Below are positions 16,109-23,232 of a stretch of DNA of 64,000 bases, piece by piece. Source of the stretch: CAYWEM01 sp964457225 (GTDB taxonomy: Bacteria; Acidobacteriota; Aminicenantia; UBA2199); assembly GCA_964457225.1 (NCBI GenBank), contig CAYWEM010000015.1, positions 12,317 through 76,316 of the forward strand. The letters are read 5' to 3'. The notes beneath the pieces are model-generated. The model was given only the letters and a program-made list of their open reading frames with translations. It was not told where the DNA came from and made no database searches. Within the stretch, counting starts at the first letter, position 1, and every line of letters begins with the position of its first letter. The position numbers and the translations under genes are program-made.

Positions 16109-17374
16109 ATGTTTTCCGTTGAAGCCAGCAATCTGGAAAAATGCTATAAGAGATATTCCAACCGATTCAAGTACCTGACCGTAAAAAGCGCCCTGGTCAA
16201 CAAAACCCTCTTCGCCGATTTGAAGGAAGAAGACAAGTTCTACGCCCTGAAGGGAGTCAGTTTTAACCTGGACCGTGGCAAGACCCTGGGCATAATCGGG
16301 GAAAACGGTTCGGGCAAGAGCACCATGCTGAAGATACTGGCCGGGATCAGCAAGCCCACTTCGGGTTCCATCGTCACCCACGGCCGGATCTCGGCCCTTA
16401 TCGAGCTGGGAGCCGGTTTTCATCCGGAAATATCGGGCCGGGAAAACATTTTCATCAACGGTATCATCCTGGGACTGAGCAAAAAACAGATCCAGGAAAA
16501 GTACGAAGAAATAGTGCGTTTCGCTGAACTGTCCGACTTCATAGAAAACCCGGTAAAAAGCTATTCATCCGGCATGTACATGCGCCTTGGCTTTTCCATT
16601 GCCATCAACGTCGATCCGGACATCCTGCTGATCGACGAGGTACTGGCAGTGGGGGATGCTTCTTTCGTGCCCAAATGCCTGGATAAGATCAACGAGTTCA
16701 AGCGTAAGGGCAAGACCATCATTTTTGTTTCCCATGACCTGAGCACGGTGGAAAGAATCTGTGACGAAGTCATCTGGATGAAGAACGGACTGGTTGAAAT
16801 GAGCGGCTATCCCAAGCGGGTGGTGGATGCATATCTCGAGTACGTCGGTCGTCGCGACGAAGACAAGGCACTGGCCGCGCATCATCAGGAAGCTGCGACT
16901 GAAAAGAACGCCGAAAAGAAATGGGGCGGCAAGGAAATGGAGATCAGCGGCCTGCGCATGTTTGACGGCCGGGGTGTCGAGAAATACGTTTTTGATCCTG
17001 AGGAGCCGCTGAGCATTTCATTCGAGGTCAGTGCCGCGGAAAAACAGGAAGACTTTGTTTTCGGAATCGGGATATTCAACTCGGAAGGGTTGCAGTGTTA
17101 CGGCAGTAACACCCTGCTCGAAGAATACCAGTCGCAATCATTCAAGGGCCGCGGCCGGGTCACCATCAGAATACCGGCCCTGAACCTGGTCAACGGCACT
17201 TATTTTCTGGACGTTGCCGTGCACAAGCGTGACGGCTATCCTTTCGATTATCACCATTTCTGTTATTCATTCAGGGTGGTTTCACGTTTCCAGGATGTCG
17301 GAGTCAGCCGCATCGCCCATGAATGGGATTTTTCCCGGAGTATCGGCATTGTCAGAAAAAAAAATCTGCAGTGA
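16109..17374 (+). CDS. ABC transporter ATPase with Wzt-type C-terminal domain
   Basis: A 421-residue protein. The ATPase domain (about 1-260) has Walker A GENGSGKS at 64-71, the signature YSSGMYMRLGF, Walker B ILLIDEVLAVGD and the H-loop FVSHD. A linker is followed by a C-terminal beta-sandwich (about 285-421, with FGIGIFNSEGLQCYGSNT) like the carbohydrate-binding domain of Wzt that recognises the modified end of the exported glycan. This suggests that the exported polymer carries a terminal modification. It pairs with the permease immediately upstream. Confidence 0.93.
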   Translation: MFSVEASNLEKCYKRYSNRFKYLTVKSALVNKTLFADLKEEDKFYALKGVSFNLDRGKTLGIIGENGSGKSTMLKILAGISKPTSGSIVTHGRISALIELGAGFHPEISGRENIFINGIILGLSKKQIQEKYEEIVRFAELSDFIENPVKSYSSGMYMRLGFSIAINVDPDILLIDEVLAVGDASFVPKCLDKINEFKRKGKTIIFVSHDLSTVERICDEVIWMKNGLVEMSGYPKRVVDAYLEYVGRRDEDKALAAHHQEAATEKNAEKKWGGKEMEISGLRMFDGRGVEKYVFDPEEPLSISFEVSAAEKQEDFVFGIGIFNSEGLQCYGSNTLLEEYQSQSFKGRGRVTIRIPALNLVNGTYFLDVAVHKRDGYPFDYHHFCYSFRVVSRFQDVGVSRIAHEWDFSRSIGIVRKKNLQ

Positions 17375-17849
17375 TGTCGCGGGGGTGCGCAGGCTGCTCG
17401 AAGCAGCGGCTCCTGCCAGGGTGGTTTTCAGCAACGGGGTTTTTGACATCCTGCACCCGGGTCACCTGGCCCTGTTGAGCTTTGCCGCCCGGCAGGGTGA
17501 TTTCCTGATCCTGGGTGTGAACGACGATGATTCGGTTGGTCGGCTGAAAGGACCTTCCCGGCCGATTTTTCCTTTGGCTGAACGACTGGAAATCCTGGCC
17601 GCCCTTGAATACCCGGATGCCGTGGTCCCCTTTTCCGAAGACACCCCCCTGCGCCTGATCAGGGAACTCGACTGTGTAGACGTTCTGGTCAAGGGCGCCG
17701 ATTACGAGCCGGAAGCAGTGGTCGGCCGCCGGGAAGTCGAAGCACGGGGAGGGCGCCTGGAACTGTTTTCTTTCCAGCATGGCTATTCAACTTCCGGAAT
17801 CATTGCCAGGATTCTCGAGCAAGCAGGTCAAGCCGATCAGCGTACTTGA
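17349..17849 (+). CDS. hldE: D-beta-D-heptose 1-phosphate adenylyltransferase (RfaE domain II)
   Basis: A single-domain nucleotidyltransferase of about 166 residues. FSNGVFDILHPGHLALL carries the HxGH motif, followed by ILGVNDDDSVGRLKGPSRPI and GYSTSGIIARI, all typical of the RfaE2/HldE C-terminal domain that makes ADP-heptose for the LPS inner core. The kinase domain is absent and must be encoded elsewhere. I chose the TTG at 17349, inside the end of the ATPase gene, because GGAG lies eight bases before it and the resulting N-terminus fits the family; an in-frame ATG at 17319 has no ribosome site at a sensible distance. Confidence 0.88.
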   Translation: MSEKKICSDVAGVRRLLEAAAPARVVFSNGVFDILHPGHLALLSFAARQGDFLILGVNDDDSVGRLKGPSRPIFPLAERLEILAALEYPDAVVPFSEDTPLRLIRELDCVDVLVKGADYEPEAVVGRREVEARGGRLELFSFQHGYSTSGIIARILEQAGQADQRT

Positions 17850-17909
17850 GAGTTCTCCTTTTTTTTTCCGGTTATTAATACAGTTATTCAGAAAAACAGG
17901 TTGTTTTTG

Positions 17910-17938
17910 TTGACAATCGATTTTTTCTTTATTATCAT
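17910..17938 (+). promoter_or_regulatory. Promoter of the beta-barrel protein gene
   Basis: TTGACA at 17910-17915, 17-base spacer and TATCAT at 17933-17938, in an AT-rich 197-base gap. The leader is about 100 bases and contains T-rich tracts but no structure I trust. Confidence 0.75.
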
Positions 17939-18046
17939 AAAAAAAATGCTTGACAGAATAACTCCTTGTCTTAAAGAACTGAGCTGGCATTGCTTTAAAT
18001 GTCAAAACTTTTTTTCTATTTTTTTTAAGTTTTCAGGAGGTGTGAC

Positions 18047-19285
18047 ATGCTGAAAAAAAAGCCGGTTGTGGTATTTGCAGGGCTTTTGTTTCTTTTTTCG
18101 CTGGCTTCCTTTGCCGCCGGCACGGACCTTTATAATCTCAATCGCCGGCCCTTTGTCAAAGGCGGAGCCGAAAACGAGCAAAACTTGCGCGAGTTACTGC
18201 TGAAAAATGCAGATGACCTGAAGGCAGGTTTTGAGCGGGCCGGAATGGTTGAATTGTTTGAACCCTTCATGACCCAGCTGGCCGAAGCGGAAATCGCGAT
18301 TGAAGTCATCCCCGCCTTTGACCGCAAGAGCGGCGAGGATCCCATGCATGTCCAGTGGATGTTGTTCCGGTCTTCAAACGGCAGCATCAAGGTTCTGGAA
18401 GACGTCAACTGGAAGGTGCGCCGGGATGAAAAGGTTTTCCGCCTGACTGTAAAACACAATTGCCGGGATTATCATTTCCTGGTGCCCGACAGGTGTGTCA
18501 ACGTCTCCCTGATGGCTCACAGCGCCTCCCGGGCGGTCTGCGTCATAAATGTCAGCCCTGATAAAGTTGATTTCGGCGAACCCTTTGCCATTGACATGAG
18601 CAATTCGATTTGTGTCGATGTCCTCAAGGTGAAAGTATTCGATGCCGACGGCAAAGTGGTCAAGGAAGGTGAGATCAAGGCCTCTGATCCGACCATGACC
18701 ATAACTCTGGATGAATCAGGAGACTTTACCATCGAGGCCGTGCCCTACAACGTGGAAGGAGTGGAAGGTGATGCCTGCACGGCCAAGGTGCACGTCAATT
18801 TCCCGCCCATTCCCGAGCCGGTTGAACCGGTGGTTGAAGCTGAAAAGCGATTCTACGGCGTGCTGGAAGCCGGCCCCATGGTGGTGCGAGGCACTTACAG
18901 CGGTTACCTGTTTGCCCGTTTCGGTTTCATGTACAAGATAGTGCCGGACAGTCTTGACCTGGTGGTAAGCGCCGGCCCGGCCCTGACCTTGACCGGAGCC
19001 CCTTTCAAGAGCTTCCTGATGGGTAACGTGTTGCTCAATTACAACATCAACAAGTTCTTCCTGGGCGGCGGCCTGGCTTATACTACTCAGGTGAAGGATT
19101 TCGAGTACGATGAAAGACCGGATTGGAACGCCGGACTCAACCTGGTACTGCAGGCCGGTCACGAGATCATGCGCTGGCTTAATTCCCGCAGTTCGATTTT
19201 TGTTGAATTCCAGATGCCCATGCATGACAGCCTGAACGTATCTAAATACCACATGTTCCTGCTCGGATTCCGTTACAATTTCTGA
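18047..19285 (+). CDS. Secreted protein with C-terminal outer-membrane beta-barrel region
   Basis: A 412-residue protein with a signal peptide (1-23). The first part of the mature protein (about 25-165) is mixed helix/strand without a recognised family. Residues about 170-265 look like an immunoglobulin-type beta domain (NVSPDKVDFGEPFAIDMSNS), followed by a Pro/Glu linker (PIPEPVEPVVEAE). The last 140 residues alternate hydrophobic and polar residues with many aromatics and end in Phe (GFRYNF), as outer-membrane beta-barrels do. CAGGAGGTG gives a strong ribosome site. Monocistronic, with its own promoter and terminator. The function is unknown; anchoring or structural roles at the outer membrane are plausible. 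Confidence 0.75.
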   Translation: MLKKKPVVVFAGLLFLFSLASFAAGTDLYNLNRRPFVKGGAENEQNLRELLLKNADDLKAGFERAGMVELFEPFMTQLAEAEIAIEVIPAFDRKSGEDPMHVQWMLFRSSNGSIKVLEDVNWKVRRDEKVFRLTVKHNCRDYHFLVPDRCVNVSLMAHSASRAVCVINVSPDKVDFGEPFAIDMSNSICVDVLKVKVFDADGKVVKEGEIKASDPTMTITLDESGDFTIEAVPYNVEGVEGDACTAKVHVNFPPIPEPVEPVVEAEKRFYGVLEAGPMVVRGTYSGYLFARFGFMYKIVPDSLDLVVSAGPALTLTGAPFKSFLMGNVLLNYNINKFFLGGGLAYTTQVKDFEYDERPDWNAGLNLVLQAGHEIMRWLNSRSSIFVEFQMPMHDSLNVSKYHMFLLGFRYNF

Positions 19286-19312
19286 TCGACAGAACCTGAA
19301 TTAAGATTGCCT

Positions 19313-19347
19313 GCGGCCCGTTCCGAAAAGGACGGGCCGCTTTTTAT
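19313..19347 (+). terminator. Intrinsic terminator after the beta-barrel gene
   Basis: GCGGCCCGT (19313-19321) and ACGGGCCGC (19332-19340) form a perfect 9-bp stem with a 10-base loop, followed by TTTTTATT. It overlaps the last codon of the convergent methyltransferase gene. Confidence 0.88.
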
Positions 19348-20045
19348 TCCCAGTTTTTATTAATTGAAATTTTTTTTACTGCCTTCAAGACCAGGTAAAC
19401 CAGGGTCAATCCCGCCAGCACGAAAAGGAAAAACCGAACCCGGAGAATCGCTTCAGCCTGTCCGGCTTTCCAGGCCAGGACCGCCAGGAACAGAGCCGTG
19501 GTGTTGAAAATGGTGTCTATTTCCTGCCAGATTACCCCCGGGCCCCGAAAGGCATTGCCGGGGCGCCGCCATTTAAGAGGGTTGGGCAGCAGGCGGGGCA
19601 CCGTGGAGCGAAAAAGGCGGAATTGTTCACCGTACTTGCCTGCCAGGTAGTATTCCTCGGCGAGAATGATGAAATGATACTGGGCGGTCAGCAGGATCAC
19701 ACCCAGCAGCAGGGCCCGGGGATTGCCGTAGCTCAGCAGTATCCCGGCCATCATCAGCAGGTTGCCCAGGTAGAGAGGATTACGGCAGATCGAGTAAAAC
19801 CCGGTGGTATTGAGATCATCGGCCCGAAAAGAACTTTCCCGGCCCGAAGTGCCTCCGGCGGCATGACCGCAGCTGTGAATGCGGATGCTTTCTCCGGCCA
19901 GGGCCAGCAGCAGGCCGCAAATCAGCGGCCAGGGCTCAGCTTCGGTGCCCGGAGGAAAGAAAACGAAAACAACGGCAATCAGGGGCAGGGGGGTGAAACT
20001 GCGGTATTTAAAAAGAAAAGCACCGATTTTCTGTGACCTGGTCAT
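19344..20045 (-). CDS. Isoprenylcysteine/phospholipid methyltransferase-like membrane protein
   Basis: A 233-residue membrane protein with about five hydrophobic segments. It has the two signature parts of the ICMT/PEMT family: GFYSICRNPLYLGNLL in the centre and EEYYLAGKYGEQFRLFRSTVPRLLP after it, which bind SAM and the lipid substrate. Bacterial members methylate isoprenoid or phospholipid head groups; the substrate here is unknown. The last 60 residues form an extra hydrophobic pair. The candidate -10 box ends six bases before the ATG, so the mRNA may be leaderless. Confidence 0.82.
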   Translation of the reverse strand: MTRSQKIGAFLFKYRSFTPLPLIAVVFVFFPPGTEAEPWPLICGLLLALAGESIRIHSCGHAAGGTSGRESSFRADDLNTTGFYSICRNPLYLGNLLMMAGILLSYGNPRALLLGVILLTAQYHFIILAEEYYLAGKYGEQFRLFRSTVPRLLPNPLKWRRPGNAFRGPGVIWQEIDTIFNTTALFLAVLAWKAGQAEAILRVRFFLFVLAGLTLVYLVLKAVKKISINKNWE

Positions 20046-20051
20046 GCGCCT

Positions 20052-20080
20052 ACTCTAACCCGGACCGCCCTGCCTGTCAA
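20052..20080 (-). promoter_or_regulatory. Promoter of the membrane methyltransferase gene
   Basis: On the minus strand a perfect TTGACA (plus 20075-20080), 17-base spacer, TAGAGT (20052-20057). Transcription would start at or within a base or two of the ATG at 20045. Confidence 0.6.
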
Positions 20081-20096
20081 GGCGTTAAAAAGATGT

Positions 20097-20126
20097 TTGA
20101 CCGCTGCAGGGGGCATGGGGTAAAAT
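20097..20126 (+). promoter_or_regulatory. nadA promoter
   Basis: TTGACC at 20097-20102, 18-base spacer, TAAAAT at 20121-20126. Its -35 box is back to back with that of the divergent methyltransferase, 16 bases apart. Confidence 0.65.
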
Positions 20127-20159
20127 CTCAGGACGATGATTAACTGCGAGGAAAGTCAT

Positions 20160-21068
20160 ATGGACAGAAGAAAGTATGAAGCAGAAATAAACGAATTGAA
20201 AAAAAAGCATCGGGCGGTTATCCTGGCCCACAATTACCAGAGTCTTGAAGTTCAGGCCGTGGCTGATTACTGCGGCGATTCACTGGAGTTGAGCCGTATT
20301 GCCGCCCGGGCGGAAGCTGACACTATAGTGTTTGCCGGTGTTCTTTTCATGGCTGAAACAGCCGCGATACTCGCTCCGCAAAAAAGGGTTCTGTTGCCGC
20401 GTCTCGACGCCGGCTGTCCGATGGCCGACATGGTCACGGTCGGGGAATTGCGCGATTTAAAGTCTGAATACCCCCGGGCCGCAGTAGTCAGCTACGTCAA
20501 CTCGGCGGCGGCCATCAAGGCCGAAAGTGATGTCTGCTGTACTTCCGCCAATGCTCCGGCCGTGGTTCGGGGCATTGAGGCTGAAGAAATCATCTTCGTT
20601 CCGGATCGCAATCTGGGCTATTATGTCCAGAAAAAAGTCCCCGAAAAACGGGTGCATCTTTATTACGGTTACTGCTATGTGCACGACCGTTTCAGCTTGG
20701 CCGAACTGCGGGAAGCGAGGCGGATGTTTCCCCGGGCCCGGGCCCTGGTACATCCGGAAGTGCCGCCCGATGTGCAGGAAGAAGCTGACGAGATCCTTTC
20801 CACCAGCGGCATGATGCGTTACATTGCCGCTTCGGCTGAAAGAGAATTCATAGTGGCCACCGAGGAAGGCCTGCTGGAAAAGATGCGGCTGGAACACCCG
20901 GACAAGACCGTTCATTCCATGGGCCGGCCCAAGATCTGCGCCAATATGAAGAAAACAGGCCTGGTGGATATTGTAAGAGCCCTTGAATCCGGGGTTTACC
21001 GGATCAGCGTGCCGGATGAGATCGCCGTTTCCGCCCGCCGTGCTCTCGACGGTATGCTACGATTCTGA
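20160..21068 (+). CDS. nadA: Quinolinate synthase
   Basis: A 302-residue protein that condenses iminoaspartate and dihydroxyacetone phosphate to quinolinate in NAD biosynthesis. The three [4Fe-4S] ligands are visible at Cys86 (DAGCPMADMV), Cys172 (YGYCYVHDRF) and Cys260 (GRPKICANMK), with spacing as in known NadA proteins. The ATG at 20160 is preferred over that at 20136 because GAGGAAAG lies just before it and the result matches family length. No nadB or nadC is adjacent. Confidence 0.95.
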   Translation: MDRRKYEAEINELKKKHRAVILAHNYQSLEVQAVADYCGDSLELSRIAARAEADTIVFAGVLFMAETAAILAPQKRVLLPRLDAGCPMADMVTVGELRDLKSEYPRAAVVSYVNSAAAIKAESDVCCTSANAPAVVRGIEAEEIIFVPDRNLGYYVQKKVPEKRVHLYYGYCYVHDRFSLAELREARRMFPRARALVHPEVPPDVQEEADEILSTSGMMRYIAASAEREFIVATEEGLLEKMRLEHPDKTVHSMGRPKICANMKKTGLVDIVRALESGVYRISVPDEIAVSARRALDGMLRF

Positions 21069-21107
21069 TCATCAACAAAAAACCAAGTAACCCGGCCGTG
21101 ATATCCT

Positions 21108-21452
21108 TCAAATGCGCTGGAAATCGTCCTGAAAGCGGGTGATGTCGTCTTCGCCGAGGTAAGAGCCGCGCTGGACTTCGACGAAAACCAGGTTTTCATC
21201 ACCCTTGTTTTCCATGCGATGTCGTGATTTGCCTGGTATGAAGACCCCCTGGTTCGAGGTAAGTTCCTGTTCCTTTTCGTCCACCGTGACCACGGCCCGT
21301 CCCTGGACTATCACCCAGTATTCACTACGCTGTTCATGGCTTTGCAGGGAAAGTCTTTTGCCCGGGAACACCGTTATCTTTTTTATCTTCAGCCCGCATT
21401 CCTGGTAAAGTATTTCGAAACAGCCCCAGGGGCGATCTTCTCTTTCATTCAC
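21108..21452 (-). CDS. Cupin, mannose-6-phosphate isomerase type II-like
   Basis: A 114-residue single cupin domain. It begins EREDRPWGCFEIL and has SLQSHEQRSEYWVIVQGRAVVTVD plus IPGKSRHRMENKG, the metal-binding cupin motifs of the C-terminal isomerase part of ManC-type bifunctional enzymes. As a stand-alone protein it may isomerise mannose-6-phosphate or simply bind a sugar. Its ATG overlaps the gmd stop codon as ATGA, so it is coupled to GDP-mannose metabolism. Confidence 0.85.
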   Translation of the reverse strand: MNEREDRPWGCFEILYQECGLKIKKITVFPGKRLSLQSHEQRSEYWVIVQGRAVVTVDEKEQELTSNQGVFIPGKSRHRMENKGDENLVFVEVQRGSYLGEDDITRFQDDFQRI

Positions 21453-22420
21453 TTTTTTTCCCTCTGCAGTGCAGCCAGGTCGGCATCTACCATCATTTCC
21501 ACCAGTCCGCGAAAGGAAACTTCAGGTTCCCAGTTGAGATCCTTTTTGGCTTTGGCGGCATTGCCGATCAGCAGGTCAACTTCGGCCGGACGTAAAAACC
21601 TGGGGTCGCAGCGCACGAAATCGCGATAATCCAGTCCGAGGTGCTGAAAGGCGATTTCAACCAGTTCGCGCACCGAGTGGGTTTCACCGCTGGCGATAAC
21701 GTAATCCTCCGGGTTTTCCCGCTGCATCATCAGGTACATGGCCTTGACGTAATCGCCGGCAAAGCCCCAATCGCGCTTGGCTTCAAGGTTGCCCAGCAAA
21801 AGCTCATCGGAAAGGCCGAGCTTGATGCGCGCGGCCTGGTGGGTGATCTTGCGGGTTACGAACTCCATGCCCCGCCGGGGTGATTCGTGGTTGAACAGGA
21901 TGCCGGAGACTGCGAACAGGTCATAACTTTCCCGGTAATTCACCGTAATCCAGTGCCCGTACACTTTGGCAACGCCATAGGGACTGCGGGGATGAAAGGG
22001 AGTTTCTTCATTTTGGGGGATTTCTTTCACCTTGCCGAACATTTCCGATGATGATGCCTGGTAAAAACGGATCTTGGGGTTGACGGCCCGAACGGTTTCC
22101 AGCACCCGGGTGACCCCCAGGGCGGTGTATTCTGCGGTCAGCACGGGCTGGTTCCAGGATGTAGGCACAAAGCTCATGGCGGCGAGATTGTATATTTCAT
22201 CGGGCTCGACCTCTTCGACCAATTTGATCAGGGAATACTGGTCAAGCAGGTCGGCCTGCCTGATTTCTATTTTTTCCTTGATGTGTTCGATGCGGTCAAA
22301 CTTTTCCATGCTCGAACGACGCACCATTCCGTAAACCCGGTAGCCTTCGGCCAGCAGTAATTCAGCCAGGTATGAACCGTCCTGTCCGGTTACACCGGTG
22401 ATCAAAGCAGTTTTTCCCAT
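21449..22420 (-). CDS. gmd: GDP-mannose 4,6-dehydratase
   Basis: A 323-residue extended SDR. TGVTGQDGSYLAELLL binds the dinucleotide. The SSSEMFGKV segment and YGVAKVYGHW (YxxxK) form the catalytic triad region, and the NHESPRRGMEFVTRKIT stretch is diagnostic of GMD. It makes GDP-4-keto-6-deoxymannose, precursor of fucose, rhamnose or perosamine units in surface glycans. No epimerase/reductase follows, only a cupin. It has AAGGAG before the ATG and a strong promoter. Confidence 0.95.
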   Translation of the reverse strand: MGKTALITGVTGQDGSYLAELLLAEGYRVYGMVRRSSMEKFDRIEHIKEKIEIRQADLLDQYSLIKLVEEVEPDEIYNLAAMSFVPTSWNQPVLTAEYTALGVTRVLETVRAVNPKIRFYQASSSEMFGKVKEIPQNEETPFHPRSPYGVAKVYGHWITVNYRESYDLFAVSGILFNHESPRRGMEFVTRKITHQAARIKLGLSDELLLGNLEAKRDWGFAGDYVKAMYLMMQRENPEDYVIASGETHSVRELVEIAFQHLGLDYRDFVRCDPRFLRPAEVDLLIGNAAKAKKDLNWEPEVSFRGLVEMMVDADLAALQREKK

Positions 22421-22440
22421 TTAAGCTCCTTATGAAGGAC

Positions 22441-22469
22441 ATTTTAGCTCAGGCCCGGGCAACAGTCAA
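22441..22469 (-). promoter_or_regulatory. gmd promoter
   Basis: On the minus strand TTGACT (plus 22464-22469), 17-base spacer, TAAAAT (22441-22446). Confidence 0.72.
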
Positions 22470-22492
22470 TCTGGAAGCGCCGGGCTCGTCAA

Positions 22493-22522
22493 TTGACAAG
22501 CTTGAGACATTTATAATACAAT
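22493..22522 (+). promoter_or_regulatory. grpE-dnaK operon promoter
   Basis: TTGACA at 22493-22498, 18-base spacer, TACAAT at 22517-22522; a nearer TATAAT (22512-22517) would have only 13 bases. No CIRCE element is seen, but a short TTGAG (22502-22506) / CTCAA (22524-22528) inverted repeat brackets the -10 region. Confidence 0.6.
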
Positions 22523-22603
22523 CCTCAATGTTCCCCGGGCCTGCAGCAATCGGCCCGCATGTTTTATGCTGATCAAAAAGCATTGATTTGCTGGAGGTTT
22601 TAC

Positions 22604-23230
22604 ATGGCAGGCGATCAGGATCAGGTCGGCTACGTTCCGGATGACGAAGTCCAACCTAGTACCGAAGCAAATGACCGCCCGGAGGAAACAAGTTCTTCGA
22701 GGCGCCGCGGGCCGGTCAAGGATTTACAAGGCAGGTTGCGTCGCCTGCAGGAGAGCCTGAGCGCGGCGGAACAGGAGCGGGATGAAATCAAGGACCGCCT
22801 GTTGCGCAACCTGGCCGAAATGGACAACTTCCGTAAAAGAGTAAAAAAGGAAAAGGAAGAATACCAGAAATACGTGCTCAGTGATTTTCTGCTTGACCTG
22901 CTGGTCGTGGTGGACAACCTGGAAAGGGCTGTGAATTCAAGCAAGATGAGTGCTGAACCGGGCATACACTCTGGCGTTGAATTGATTTACAAACAGTTCA
23001 ACGAGTTACTTAAGAAATACCAGGCGTACGAAATAGACGCCCTGGGCAAAAAGTTTGATCCCAACCTGCACCAGGCGCTGCTCAAGGAAGAAAGGGCCGG
23101 GATCGCCGATCCGGTGGTGGTCGAGGTTCTCCAGAGGGGTTTTCTCTACAGCGATCGCCTGCTGCGACCGGTCATGGTCAAAGTGGCCCTGCCGCTGGAA
23201 GTGGAAGACACCCAGCTGGAAAGAAGTTGA
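22604..23230 (+). CDS. grpE: Nucleotide exchange factor GrpE
   Basis: A 208-residue GrpE. An acidic, disordered N-terminus leads into a long coiled coil (LQGRLRRLQESLSAAEQERDE...), then RNLAEMDNFRKRVKKEKEE and the C-terminal beta domain with KYQAYEIDALGKKFDPNLHQAL, the GrpE signature. It releases ADP from DnaK. GGAGG lies six bases before the ATG at 22604; the longer upstream frame is not supported. First gene of a nine-gene operon. Confidence 0.95.
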   Translation: MAGDQDQVGYVPDDEVQPSTEANDRPEETSSSRRRGPVKDLQGRLRRLQESLSAAEQERDEIKDRLLRNLAEMDNFRKRVKKEKEEYQKYVLSDFLLDLLVVVDNLERAVNSSKMSAEPGIHSGVELIYKQFNELLKKYQAYEIDALGKKFDPNLHQALLKEERAGIADPVVVEVLQRGFLYSDRLLRPVMVKVALPLEVEDTQLERS

Positions 23231-23232
23231 GC

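Noticed and set aside
17950..18005. TTGACA (17950-17955) and TGTCAA (18000-18005) as an inverted repeat or second promoter in the beta-barrel gene leader
   Set aside because: Only six bases match over a long gap, and no -10 box stands at the right distance from 17950.
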